A stretch of DNA of 64,000 bases from Pseudoduganella dura (GTDB lineage: Bacteria; Pseudomonadota; Gammaproteobacteria; Burkholderiales; Burkholderiaceae_D), in the NCBI RefSeq assembly GCF_009727155.1, contig NZ_WNWM01000002.1, forward strand, positions 4,960,001 to 5,024,000, read 5' to 3'. The notes beneath the pieces were generated by a model. It saw only the letters and a list, made by a program, of their open reading frames with translations. It was not told the DNA's origin and made no database searches. A program made the position numbers and the translations under genes. How positions within the stretch are numbered: position 1 is the stretch's first letter; every line of letters starts with the position of its first letter. Below are positions 57,338-64,000 of the stretch, piece after piece.

Positions 57338-58656
57338 TGATGAAAAAGATGATCGCACTGGCAGCTTCGCTGCTGATGATGGGCGTCGTATCTGCCACCC
57401 CGGCTGCCGCCTCCGCGGCCGACAAGAGCTTCGTGGCGGTCAAGAAGACGCAGTTCACGCGCAACGGCAACCCTTACTACATTGCCGGCGCCAACTTCTG
57501 GTACGGCGCCTACCTGGGCGCCAACGACCGCCCGCGGCTGCTGAAGGAACTCGATACGCTCAAGGCCATGGGCATCAACAACCTGCGGGTGCTGGCGGTT
57601 TCCGAGAAAACCGACATGAAGAGTGCCGTGCGGCCCGCCACGACGAACGAGCCGGGCAAGTACGACGAGCGCCTGCTGGCCGGCATGGACTACCTGCTGG
57701 CCGAGATGGCCAGGCGCGACATGACGGCCGTGATCTACCTGAACAACTTCTGGCAATGGTCGGGCGGCATGACGCAGTACCTGAACTGGTTCGCCGGCAC
57801 GCCGGCGCTGGACCCGAACGTAACGAAGGACTACGAGACCTACATGCGCGAAACGGCGCGCTTCTACACGAACGAAAAGGCGCAGGCGGAATACCGCAAT
57901 GTCATCCGCACGTTCATCGGGCGCAAGAACACGGTGACCGGCAAGCCGTATGCCGGCGACCCGGTGATCATGTCGTGGCAGCTGGCGAACGAGCCGCGCC
58001 CCGGCAATGCCAGCTCCACGCCGCAGGAAAAGGACATCTACGTGAAATGGATCGCCGACACGGCGGCCTACATCCGCGGGCTGGACAAGAACCACCTGGT
58101 CAGCACCGGCAGCGAAGGGCTGGCGGGATCGTCCCAGGATGCGGACCTGTTCGCCAGGGCGCATGCCGCGCGCGATGTCGATTACCTGACTTACCACCTG
58201 TGGCCGAAGAACTGGGGCTGGATCGACTCGAAGCGGGTCGATGCCACGTGGAGCGGCGCGCTGGAGAAGAGCAGCCATTACCTGAACGTGCACATCGACT
58301 ACGCGAAGAAGATCGGCAAGCCGATCGTGCTCGAGGAATTCGGCATGGACCGCGACGGCGCGTCGTTCGACATCAAGGCGCCGACCACGGTGCGCGACCG
58401 CTTCTACAAGGAGGTGTTCGACGTGGTCGTCGGCCGCGCCGAAAAGGGCGACCCGATCGCCGGCTTCAATTTCTGGGCGTGGGGCGGCGCCGGCCGCGCG
58501 GCGAATCCCGACTACTGGTGGAAAGAGGGCAATGACCTGATGGGCGATCCGCCGCAGGAAGAGCAGGGCCTGTATTCCGTGTTCGATACCGACAAGTCGA
58601 CGATCGCGCTGATCCGCAAATACGCGGACCGGTTGCAGGCGCTGGAGCGTAAATGA
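57334..58656 (+). CDS. Exported GH5 endo-beta-mannanase
   Basis: This 440-residue enzyme has a signal peptide (ending PAAASA) and the GH5 catalytic pair: acid/base E220 in WQLANEPRP and nucleophile E335 in VLEEFGMDRDG. The start GANFWYGAYLGANDRPRLLKELDTLKAMGINNLRV is like mannanases of the GH5_7 type. It should cut beta-1,4-mannan backbones to oligosaccharides. It overlaps its neighbours by four bases on both sides. Confidence 0.88.
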   Translation: MMMKKMIALAASLLMMGVVSATPAAASAADKSFVAVKKTQFTRNGNPYYIAGANFWYGAYLGANDRPRLLKELDTLKAMGINNLRVLAVSEKTDMKSAVRPATTNEPGKYDERLLAGMDYLLAEMARRDMTAVIYLNNFWQWSGGMTQYLNWFAGTPALDPNVTKDYETYMRETARFYTNEKAQAEYRNVIRTFIGRKNTVTGKPYAGDPVIMSWQLANEPRPGNASSTPQEKDIYVKWIADTAAYIRGLDKNHLVSTGSEGLAGSSQDADLFARAHAARDVDYLTYHLWPKNWGWIDSKRVDATWSGALEKSSHYLNVHIDYAKKIGKPIVLEEFGMDRDGASFDIKAPTTVRDRFYKEVFDVVVGRAEKGDPIAGFNFWAWGGAGRAANPDYWWKEGNDLMGDPPQEEQGLYSVFDTDKSTIALIRKYADRLQALERK

Positions 58657-59888
58657 GCAAACCCGTGAGCAAACCCGTGAACAAACCCGCGAGAAAGCTC
58701 GCCGCCGCTGCGCTGCTGATGGGCGCCGCCACCGCCCACGCGCAAAAATACGAGGGCCTGGCGGACACGCCGCAGATGGGCTGGAACAGCTGGAACAAGT
58801 TCGCCTGCGACATCAGCGAACAGCTGATCCGCGACACTGCCGATGCGATGGTGAAGAACGGCATGCGCGATGCCGGCTACACCTACCTGAATATCGATGA
58901 CTGCTGGCACGGCCAGCGCGATGCGAATGGCAATATCCAGGCCGACCCGGAACGCTTCCCGTCCGGCATCAAGGCGCTGGCCGACTACGTGCATGCGCGC
59001 GGACTGAAGCTGGGCATCTACTCGGACGCCGGCGCAAAGACCTGCGGCGGCCGTCCCGGCAGCCGCGGCTACGAGTACCAGGATGCGCGCACCTACGCCG
59101 CGTGGGGCGTCGACTACCTGAAGTACGACTGGTGCGAGACCAAGGGCCTGAACTCGGAAGGCGCGTACACGACGATGCGCGACGCGCTGCGCGCCGCCGG
59201 CCGGCCGATCCTGTTCTCGATCTGCGAGTGGGGCGATACCAAGCCGTGGGACTGGGCCAGGGACGTGGGCCATTCGTGGCGCACCACCGGCGACATCACC
59301 GCTTGCTGGGATTGCGAGCTGTCGCATGGCTCGTGGTCGTCGTTCGGCGTCCTGAAGATCATGGACAAGACGGCCGCGCTGCGCAAGTACGCGGGGCCGG
59401 GGCACTGGAACGACATGGACATGCTCGAAGTGGGCAATGGCCTCACGCCGGACGAGGAACGCGCGCACTTCTCGATCTGGGCGATGATGGCGTCGCCGCT
59501 GATCTCCGGGAACGACCTGCGCAGCATGTCGCCAACCACGCTGAAGATCCTGACCAACCGCGACGTCATCGCCATCAACCAGGACAAGCTGGGCGTGCAG
59601 GCGCTGCGGCGGATGGCGCAGGGCGACCTTGAAATGTGGATCAAGCCGCTGGCCGACGGCGGCTGGGGCGTGCTGTTCCTGAACCGCGGCGAGCGCACGA
59701 TCGATTACCGCCACGACTGGCAAAAGTATCCGCTGGCCGATGACATCTCGAAGCACGAGGCGGACCTGAAGAAGAAGACCTTCCGTTGGTCGGAACTGTG
59801 GCAGGGCCGCGGCGGCGACACATCGAAGGCGCTCGACGTGAAGCTGGCGCCGCACAGCGCGATGATGCTGCGGCTGAAGGCACCTTGA
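58653..59888 (+). CDS. Exported GH27 alpha-galactosidase
   Basis: This 411-residue enzyme has a signal peptide (residues about 1-30, with the tandem basic repeat KPVSKPVNKPARK) and the GH27 features: TPQMGWNSWNKFACDI, nucleophile D159 in YLKYDWCETKG, and acid/base D256 in HWNDMDMLEVGNG. It removes alpha-1,6-galactosyl side groups from galactomannan. Overlap with the GH5 gene by four bases supports the pathway. Some GH27 members are beta-arabinopyranosidases, which is less likely here. Confidence 0.93.
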   Translation: MSKPVSKPVNKPARKLAAAALLMGAATAHAQKYEGLADTPQMGWNSWNKFACDISEQLIRDTADAMVKNGMRDAGYTYLNIDDCWHGQRDANGNIQADPERFPSGIKALADYVHARGLKLGIYSDAGAKTCGGRPGSRGYEYQDARTYAAWGVDYLKYDWCETKGLNSEGAYTTMRDALRAAGRPILFSICEWGDTKPWDWARDVGHSWRTTGDITACWDCELSHGSWSSFGVLKIMDKTAALRKYAGPGHWNDMDMLEVGNGLTPDEERAHFSIWAMMASPLISGNDLRSMSPTTLKILTNRDVIAINQDKLGVQALRRMAQGDLEMWIKPLADGGWGVLFLNRGERTIDYRHDWQKYPLADDISKHEADLKKKTFRWSELWQGRGGDTSKALDVKLAPHSAMMLRLKAP

Positions 59889-59944
59889 AGGTCGATGGCG
59901 GGGTATCATTCCGCCATCCGTTCACGTACTCGACAGGAGATGGG

Positions 59945-60685
59945 ATGTTGAAGAAGAAGGCAATGCTGATGGCGGCGCTTGGATTCGCGGGATTCGCGGG
60001 GTTTGCAGGGCCTGCGCTGGCCGAAGGGCGCTCGTGCGCGCTGAACGTCGAACCGCGCACGGTGGAGTATCCGTGGATGTCGGTCGCGCGCTGGCACCAG
60101 ATGAACGACGCCCTGAAGGCGCGCGCCGCGCAGGGCGATGTCGATGTGCTGTTCCTCGGCGACTCGATCACCGAGATGTGGGACAGGAACGCATGGGACA
60201 GCCACTTCGGCAAGTACCGCGCGGCGAACTTCGGCATCGGCGGCGACCACACCGGCAACGTGCTGTGGCGCCTGCAGAACGACGGCATGGACAAGCTGCG
60301 GCCGAAGGTCGTGGTGCTGCTGATCGGCGTGAACAACTTCGGCCTGTGCGACGAGCAGCCGGAGCAGGTCACGGGCGGCGTGAAGGCGGTGGTCGCGCAA
60401 CTTCGCACGCTGTACCCGGATGCGAAGATCCTCGTCAACGGCATCCTGCCAAACGGGCAATCGGCGCAGGATGAGCGCCGCGCGAAGGTCAAGGCAGTGA
60501 ACCGGGAGATCGCCGGCCTGGACGACGGCCGGCACGTCTTCTTCCACGATTACGGCGCGCGCTTCCTCGAACCGAACGGCGACATCGCAATGGAAACCAT
60601 GGCCGACTTCCTGCATCTTACGCCGAAGGCTTATGGCACCTGGGGCGAGGCGATGGCTCCCGACATTGCAAGGCTGGTGCGTTGA
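59945..60685 (+). CDS. Exported SGNH/GDSL hydrolase
   Basis: This 246-residue protein has a signal peptide (with a GFAGFAGFAG repeat) and the SGNH blocks: FLGDSITEMW (catalytic S74), GIGGDHTGNVLWRL, IGVNNFGLCD and a C-terminal DFLHLTPKAY (Asp/His). It probably removes acetyl groups from glucomannan sugars. AGGAGA precedes the ATG at 59945. It overlaps the CE2-like gene at the stop (TGATG). Confidence 0.85.
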   Translation: MLKKKAMLMAALGFAGFAGFAGPALAEGRSCALNVEPRTVEYPWMSVARWHQMNDALKARAAQGDVDVLFLGDSITEMWDRNAWDSHFGKYRAANFGIGGDHTGNVLWRLQNDGMDKLRPKVVVLLIGVNNFGLCDEQPEQVTGGVKAVVAQLRTLYPDAKILVNGILPNGQSAQDERRAKVKAVNREIAGLDDGRHVFFHDYGARFLEPNGDIAMETMADFLHLTPKAYGTWGEAMAPDIARLVR

Positions 60686-61749
60686 TGGCGTGTTGGCGAT
60701 GGCCAGGCCTGATCGTTCCGGTCGCGCTGCTGCTCGGCCATGCCGGCGCGGGTGCCGCCGAGGCGGTACTGGCGGGTGGCGACAGCGTCGCGCGGATGGG
60801 GCGCGCGGTCATTGCTGCCGATGGCGGGGTGCGCTTTGCCTATCCGGGCGTTACATCCTTCATCCGTTTCGAAGGGCGCGAGCTCGTGCTCGATGCCTCC
60901 ACCATGGGTGACAAGAGCTACCTGGACGTGATCGTCGACGGCGGCCCGGTGCGCACCATTCACTTGTCCCGCGAACGCGCGGCTTACCGGCTGGTGGACG
61001 GTGCTCCCTTGAGCGGTAGCCACATCGTGCAGGTGCTGCACCGCTCCGAAACGTGGCATGGCGTCGTCACGCTGCATGGCTTTTCCACCGACGGGCGCGT
61101 GCTCGCGCCGCCCGCCCTGCCGGCACGCCGGCTGCTGTTCCTGGGCGACTCCGTCACATGCGGAGAGGCGCTCGAACGCGAACCACCCGGCCCCAAGCAG
61201 GCCGTTTGGTGGAACCCCCGGCTGTCGTACGGCATGCTGGCCGGCGCCGCGCTCGACGCGCAGGTGCAGCTGGTCTGCCATGGCGGCCGCGGCCTGGTGC
61301 GCAGCTGGAACGGCCGCACCGACGAATTCAACCTCGACCGTCTTTACACGCTGGCGATCGCCGATCCTTCCGCGCCTTCGGCATGGGACCAGCACCGCTA
61401 TGCGCCCGACCTGATCGTCAGCGCGATCGGCACGAACGATTTCAACCAGGGCATTCCCGACCGTGCCCGGTACGTGGAAGCCTATGTCGCCCTGGTCAGC
61501 ACGCTGCTGCGCGACCATCCGCAAGCGACGATCGTGCTGACCGAAGGCGCCATCCTCGACGGCGACAGGAAGGCCGCGCTGGCCGCGTACATCACCGAAA
61601 CCCTCGCCCGCGTCGGCAGCCCGCGCGTGCATCACATCCCCTCCCGCCACTACCCCGGCGACACCCAGGACGCCCACCCCACCCGCGACCAGCACCGGCA
61701 AATGGCCGCCGACCTCGCAGCACCGCTGCGCCAACTGATGAGCTGGTAG
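60685..61749 (+). CDS. Exported CE2-like carbohydrate esterase
   Basis: This 354-residue protein has a signal peptide (ending GAGAAEA), an N-terminal beta-sandwich (about residues 30-140), and a C-terminal SGNH domain with LFLGDSVTCGEAL (S156), SAIGTNDF and DAHPTRDQHRQM (His). This architecture is that of CE2 deacetylases of xylan and glucomannan. The ATG at 60685 overlaps the preceding stop. It is the last gene of the mannan operon. Confidence 0.85.
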   Translation: MACWRWPGLIVPVALLLGHAGAGAAEAVLAGGDSVARMGRAVIAADGGVRFAYPGVTSFIRFEGRELVLDASTMGDKSYLDVIVDGGPVRTIHLSRERAAYRLVDGAPLSGSHIVQVLHRSETWHGVVTLHGFSTDGRVLAPPALPARRLLFLGDSVTCGEALEREPPGPKQAVWWNPRLSYGMLAGAALDAQVQLVCHGGRGLVRSWNGRTDEFNLDRLYTLAIADPSAPSAWDQHRYAPDLIVSAIGTNDFNQGIPDRARYVEAYVALVSTLLRDHPQATIVLTEGAILDGDRKAALAAYITETLARVGSPRVHHIPSRHYPGDTQDAHPTRDQHRQMAADLAAPLRQLMSW

Positions 61750-61760
61750 CAAACCAACAC

Positions 61761-61842
61761 CGGGGACAGTCCCCGAATTCCCCAAAACCGGGGTCAGACC
61801 CCAATTTTAAGAAATATTGCTAAAAACCAGGGGTCAGATCCC
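61761..61842. repeat. REP-type palindromes at the 3-prime end of the RAYT gene
   Basis: Three near-palindromes of one family lie here: CGGGGACAGTCCCCG (61761-61775), GGGGTCAGACCCC (61790-61802) and GGGGTCAGATCCC (61830-61842). The second, with its flank to 61820, is repeated inverted at 62604-62633 on the other side of the gene. The third holds the RAYT stop codon. Confidence 0.85.
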
Positions 61843-62511
61843 AAACTCTGGAAATTTTCCAGGTTCGCTGGCTGGTGTTTTTGACTTCCGTCGTGTGTCG
61901 GGTGGCAAGCCAACCGGATGGTTGCCGATGACTGCTTGGCGGATTGCCTGCAGGTGATCCGGAGAAATTGGAACAGAAAGCAATTGGCGGTATATCTCGT
62001 GCCGAGCGGCCGTCAGCTTGCTCAAGTCAAGATAGACGGAATGGGGCGTTAGCAGATCGTCGGGCTGTACGCCTGCATTGCCGGCGTAGCTCGACCACCG
62101 ATACTCATCGGCCGAGCTAACCATGGCTGCGCGCACCGGATTCAGTTCGATATAACGCTGGCAGATAAGGGCATATCGATCGACCGGAACTGGACTGGAT
62201 CGGAATCTGCCCTCCCACCAAGTACCTTTTCGCTCGAATCGTCGATTGAGATATTGCGTATATTTTTGCGAAACCCCCTTCATCATGGCGGATATTGGCA
62301 TGACGTCGTCAGCTGAAACAAGCAGATGTATGTGATTGGTCATCAACACGTAGGCATGTGTCGCGACACCATTGAAGCGCGAGTATTCGCGTACACAGTC
62401 GAGGTAGACGAGATAATCCGACCGGTGAAAAAAGCAGGGCTGGCGGAGATGTCCGCGTTGAATGATATGAAGGGGACAGCCAGGTAAATGCAGTCGGGCT
62501 TGGCTGGCCAT
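61834..62511 (-). CDS. REP-associated tyrosine transposase (RAYT)
   Basis: This 225-residue Y1-type transposase of the IS200-like/RAYT family has the metal-binding HUH motif as MTNHIHLLV and the downstream region ICQRYIELNPVRAAMV with the nucleophilic Tyr expected in ISQKYTQYLNRRFERKGTWWEGRF. These proteins nick and move REP-type palindromes. AAGGAGCG precedes the ATG at 62511. The stop codon lies inside a palindrome, and extended inverted copies flank the gene. Confidence 0.92.
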   Translation of the reverse strand: MASQARLHLPGCPLHIIQRGHLRQPCFFHRSDYLVYLDCVREYSRFNGVATHAYVLMTNHIHLLVSADDVMPISAMMKGVSQKYTQYLNRRFERKGTWWEGRFRSSPVPVDRYALICQRYIELNPVRAAMVSSADEYRWSSYAGNAGVQPDDLLTPHSVYLDLSKLTAARHEIYRQLLSVPISPDHLQAIRQAVIGNHPVGLPPDTRRKSKTPASEPGKFPEFGI

Positions 62512-62603
62512 GCGTCGCTCCTTGATCGAAAGGCCCAACTGTGCCATGCGCTCTCAAGACTCTGACTGACCCTGCTCAAAGGCATGGGTACTGAAAATGC
62601 GCG

Positions 62604-62633
62604 GCAATGTTTCCAGAAAATGGGGTCTGACCC
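62604..62633. repeat. REP-type palindrome at the 5-prime side, split by the IS
   Basis: The segment GCAATGTTTCCAGAAAAT (62604-62621) plus GGGGTCTGACCC (62622-62633) is an inverted copy of 61784-61820. The last 11 bases, GGGTCTGACCC (62623-62633), are repeated at 63968-63978 as the target duplication of the IS. Confidence 0.88.
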
Positions 62634-63967
62634 TGAGCCTACCCCTCGAATTCCCAAGTGCGGACCATCGAAACGAGTTCGATAAATGCATATTTGATGG
62701 CCGATGGGGAGAGTCTGGGTCGACGATAGTCGTCGACCCAGTGCATTGCCAACGAGAAGATTGAAAGGCAGCTGCCTGCCTTGGGATGGCTGCCGTAGTG
62801 GACTTCATAGCCAGCCGCTCGTGCCGCTAAGCCGATCAGCCATAAGGCATAAGTGAGCAATGCACCGATTAGTAAAAGTGCCGCCAGACGAAGCAGGCTT
62901 GTAGTCTGGCTATGTCGCAGTGCCATTCCCCATTTGGCATTCTTCAGGTCGCGGAAAGTCTGCTCGATTTGCATGCGCCCAGAGTAAATTTTGATGATGT
63001 CGTCTGCACGAAGCTGTGCCAGTGCTGGCGAAACGGCGAGTAGCCAAGGCTCACATTGGGCAGCGCTGTTTTTCTTGCTGTGGCGCGCGCGCGCAGGTTG
63101 ACCGGATTTCGTCAAGCAATGCCGTCCTTTCGATTTGGACTTGTACAGCACTAATCGGCAGTCGACAGGGTTGGAGCGGACATGAAAAAAATAGCCCAAA
63201 TCGCGCGCTTTTGCGGTAGCTCTTGAGTACAAGCTTTTGCAGCCGAACCAGTCGTTGCCGTTCTGTTGGCACACCAAATCACGGTTGCGTATCCGTCCGA
63301 CCCAGCCAAAGCCGAGCTGATTGAGCGTTTTAAACCACGTAGCACGAAATCCTGCATCGGTGATGATGATGGCGCGACAGTGCGCTGGCAGGATGGTTTT
63401 CAGGGTCTTCATGAAGCACTTATGGACCAAAGATGCCGCGAGCCTCTCCTGAGGGTGGACCTCCTCGTAGAGCGTAAAGGCGCGTCCTTCGATGATGGCT
63501 GCTGCACGCAGCAATTGAGCACTGCCATCTGCGCGAATTTCTGACCAATCTACTGCTACCTGCACGTATTGCCTGGATTGAAGAAGGCGTTGGCTCATTG
63601 CTCGGTATATCTGCACCCGCTCTTTGGCCAGATGGGGATTGCTCAGCAAACGGTCACAGCACTTGATGCGATGCCGAAGACTTGTTTGTGACCTGAGCTG
63701 CTTACCGATGCGTACAACGCCCAGCCCGGCACGAGCTACAGCTTGCACAATTTGAGCTAGGCAAGCTCGGCGTTTAGCGTGAATTGATGGGCACTCCTGC
63801 CCCAACAATCGTTGTATGATTTGGCGTGCATGCATGGTCCGTGCCTTTCATTTGCAGTTTGGTCGCTACGAATGAAAGGGCTAACACGGCCATGCATGTG
63901 CCGTTTTTGGGATTGAAGTTAACAGCTTCCCATATGGTTTACAACAAAAATTCGAGGGGTAGGCTCA
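62634..63967. mobile_element. Complete IS4-family insertion sequence, 1334 bp
   Basis: The ends are perfect 19-base inverted repeats TGAGCCTACCCCTCGAATT (62634-62652 and the complement at 63949-63967). GGGTCTGACCC flanks both ends as an 11-base direct repeat (62623-62633 and 63968-63978). This target-duplication length fits the IS4 family. It carries one intact transposase gene and is probably functional. It is inserted inside the RAYT-associated palindrome. Confidence 0.92.
62639..63835 (-). CDS. IS4-family DDE transposase
   Basis: This 398-residue transposase has the catalytic acidic residues in VAVDWSEIRADG (first Asp), IIITDAGFRATW (second Asp) and the YREK-type YSGRMQIEQTFRDLK (Glu). 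The stop codon lies in the left inverted repeat, and the ATG at 63835 is in a good context. The frame is undisturbed, so the element may be active. Lower GC at third positions than neighbouring genes is consistent with recent arrival. Confidence 0.92.
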   Translation of the reverse strand: MHARQIIQRLLGQECPSIHAKRRACLAQIVQAVARAGLGVVRIGKQLRSQTSLRHRIKCCDRLLSNPHLAKERVQIYRAMSQRLLQSRQYVQVAVDWSEIRADGSAQLLRAAAIIEGRAFTLYEEVHPQERLAASLVHKCFMKTLKTILPAHCRAIIITDAGFRATWFKTLNQLGFGWVGRIRNRDLVCQQNGNDWFGCKSLYSRATAKARDLGYFFHVRSNPVDCRLVLYKSKSKGRHCLTKSGQPARARHSKKNSAAQCEPWLLAVSPALAQLRADDIIKIYSGRMQIEQTFRDLKNAKWGMALRHSQTTSLLRLAALLLIGALLTYALWLIGLAARAAGYEVHYGSHPKAGSCLSIFSLAMHWVDDYRRPRLSPSAIKYAFIELVSMVRTWEFEG

Positions 63968-63982
63968 GGGTCTGACCCCGGT
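63968..63982. repeat. Right target duplication and remainder of the split palindrome
   Basis: GGGTCTGACCC (63968-63978) is the second copy of the target duplication, followed by CCGG. Joining 62633 to 63979 restores GGGGTCTGACCCCGG, an inverted copy of the palindrome at 61788-61802. Confidence 0.9.
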
Positions 63983-64000
63983 TTTTGGAAACAAAAAAGC

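Overview
The window is one GC-rich (about two-thirds GC) chromosomal stretch with dense, mostly ATGA-overlapping gene clusters. Gene content and order (isc operon with iscX, ilvIHC and pssA-leuA, rpsO-pnp, PEP-CTERM proteins, DUF3106/DUF3619 with an ECF-type sigma factor, the RAYT family and its GGGGTCTGACCCC palindromes) fit a betaproteobacterium of the Oxalobacteraceae, most like Massilia or a close relative. This is inference from family knowledge; no database search was possible. No tRNA, rRNA or CRISPR array was seen.

Layout. 1-1.7 kb: the right end of a type VI secretion locus (tssH fragment, tssA). 1.8-4 kb: a chemoreceptor and a DTW-domain tRNA-modifying enzyme. 4.1-9.3 kb (minus): an operon of a DUF2760 protein and two divergent Hsp70 paralogues. 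9.4-10.7 kb: an SplB-like radical SAM gene behind a perfect LexA-type box. 10.8-16.1 kb: small membrane protein, ChaC-like cyclotransferase, maiA, a periplasmic-sensor diguanylate cyclase, a Cys-containing small protein and a UDG-like protein lacking the usual catalytic motif. 16.2-23.7 kb: iscR-iscS-iscU-iscA-hscB-hscA-fdx-iscX followed by a methyltransferase and a pseudouridine synthase, with an IscR type-1-like site upstream of iscR. 23.8-27.6 kb (minus): sterol desaturase, HNH protein, and a sigma factor/DUF3619/DUF3106/RDD cluster. 28.1-31.5 kb: ilvI-ilvH-ilvC. 31.5-38.7 kb: accessory block with a LytS/LytR-type two-component pair, an NTF2-like protein, two tandem PEP-CTERM paralogues, a PafA/PhoK-like phosphatase and a SIMPL protein. 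38.8-44.5 kb: pssA, leuA, a lipoprotein, rpsO and pnp. 44.7-49.9 kb: zinc-ribbon membrane protein, a third PEP-CTERM protein, a second chemoreceptor and a cytochrome c-fused sugar dehydrogenase.

50-61.7 kb is a coherent hemicellulose locus, most likely for acetylated galactomannan or galactoglucomannan. Exported enzymes (GH5 mannanase-like, GH27 alpha-galactosidase, GH3 glycosidase, two SGNH esterases, one CE2-like) would release monosaccharides. A FucP-like permease would import them, and an AGE-family isomerase plus a PfkB kinase could take mannose through fructose to fructose-6-phosphate. A LacI-family repressor is divergent from the permease, and the region between them has two matching 21-bp palindromes, GTTTAG-N9-CTAAAC.

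61.7-64 kb is mobile: a REP-associated tyrosine transposase (RAYT) gene flanked by inverted copies of a palindromic repeat, one of which is split by a complete 1334-bp IS4-family element with 19-bp perfect terminal repeats and an 11-bp target duplication lying inside the palindrome.
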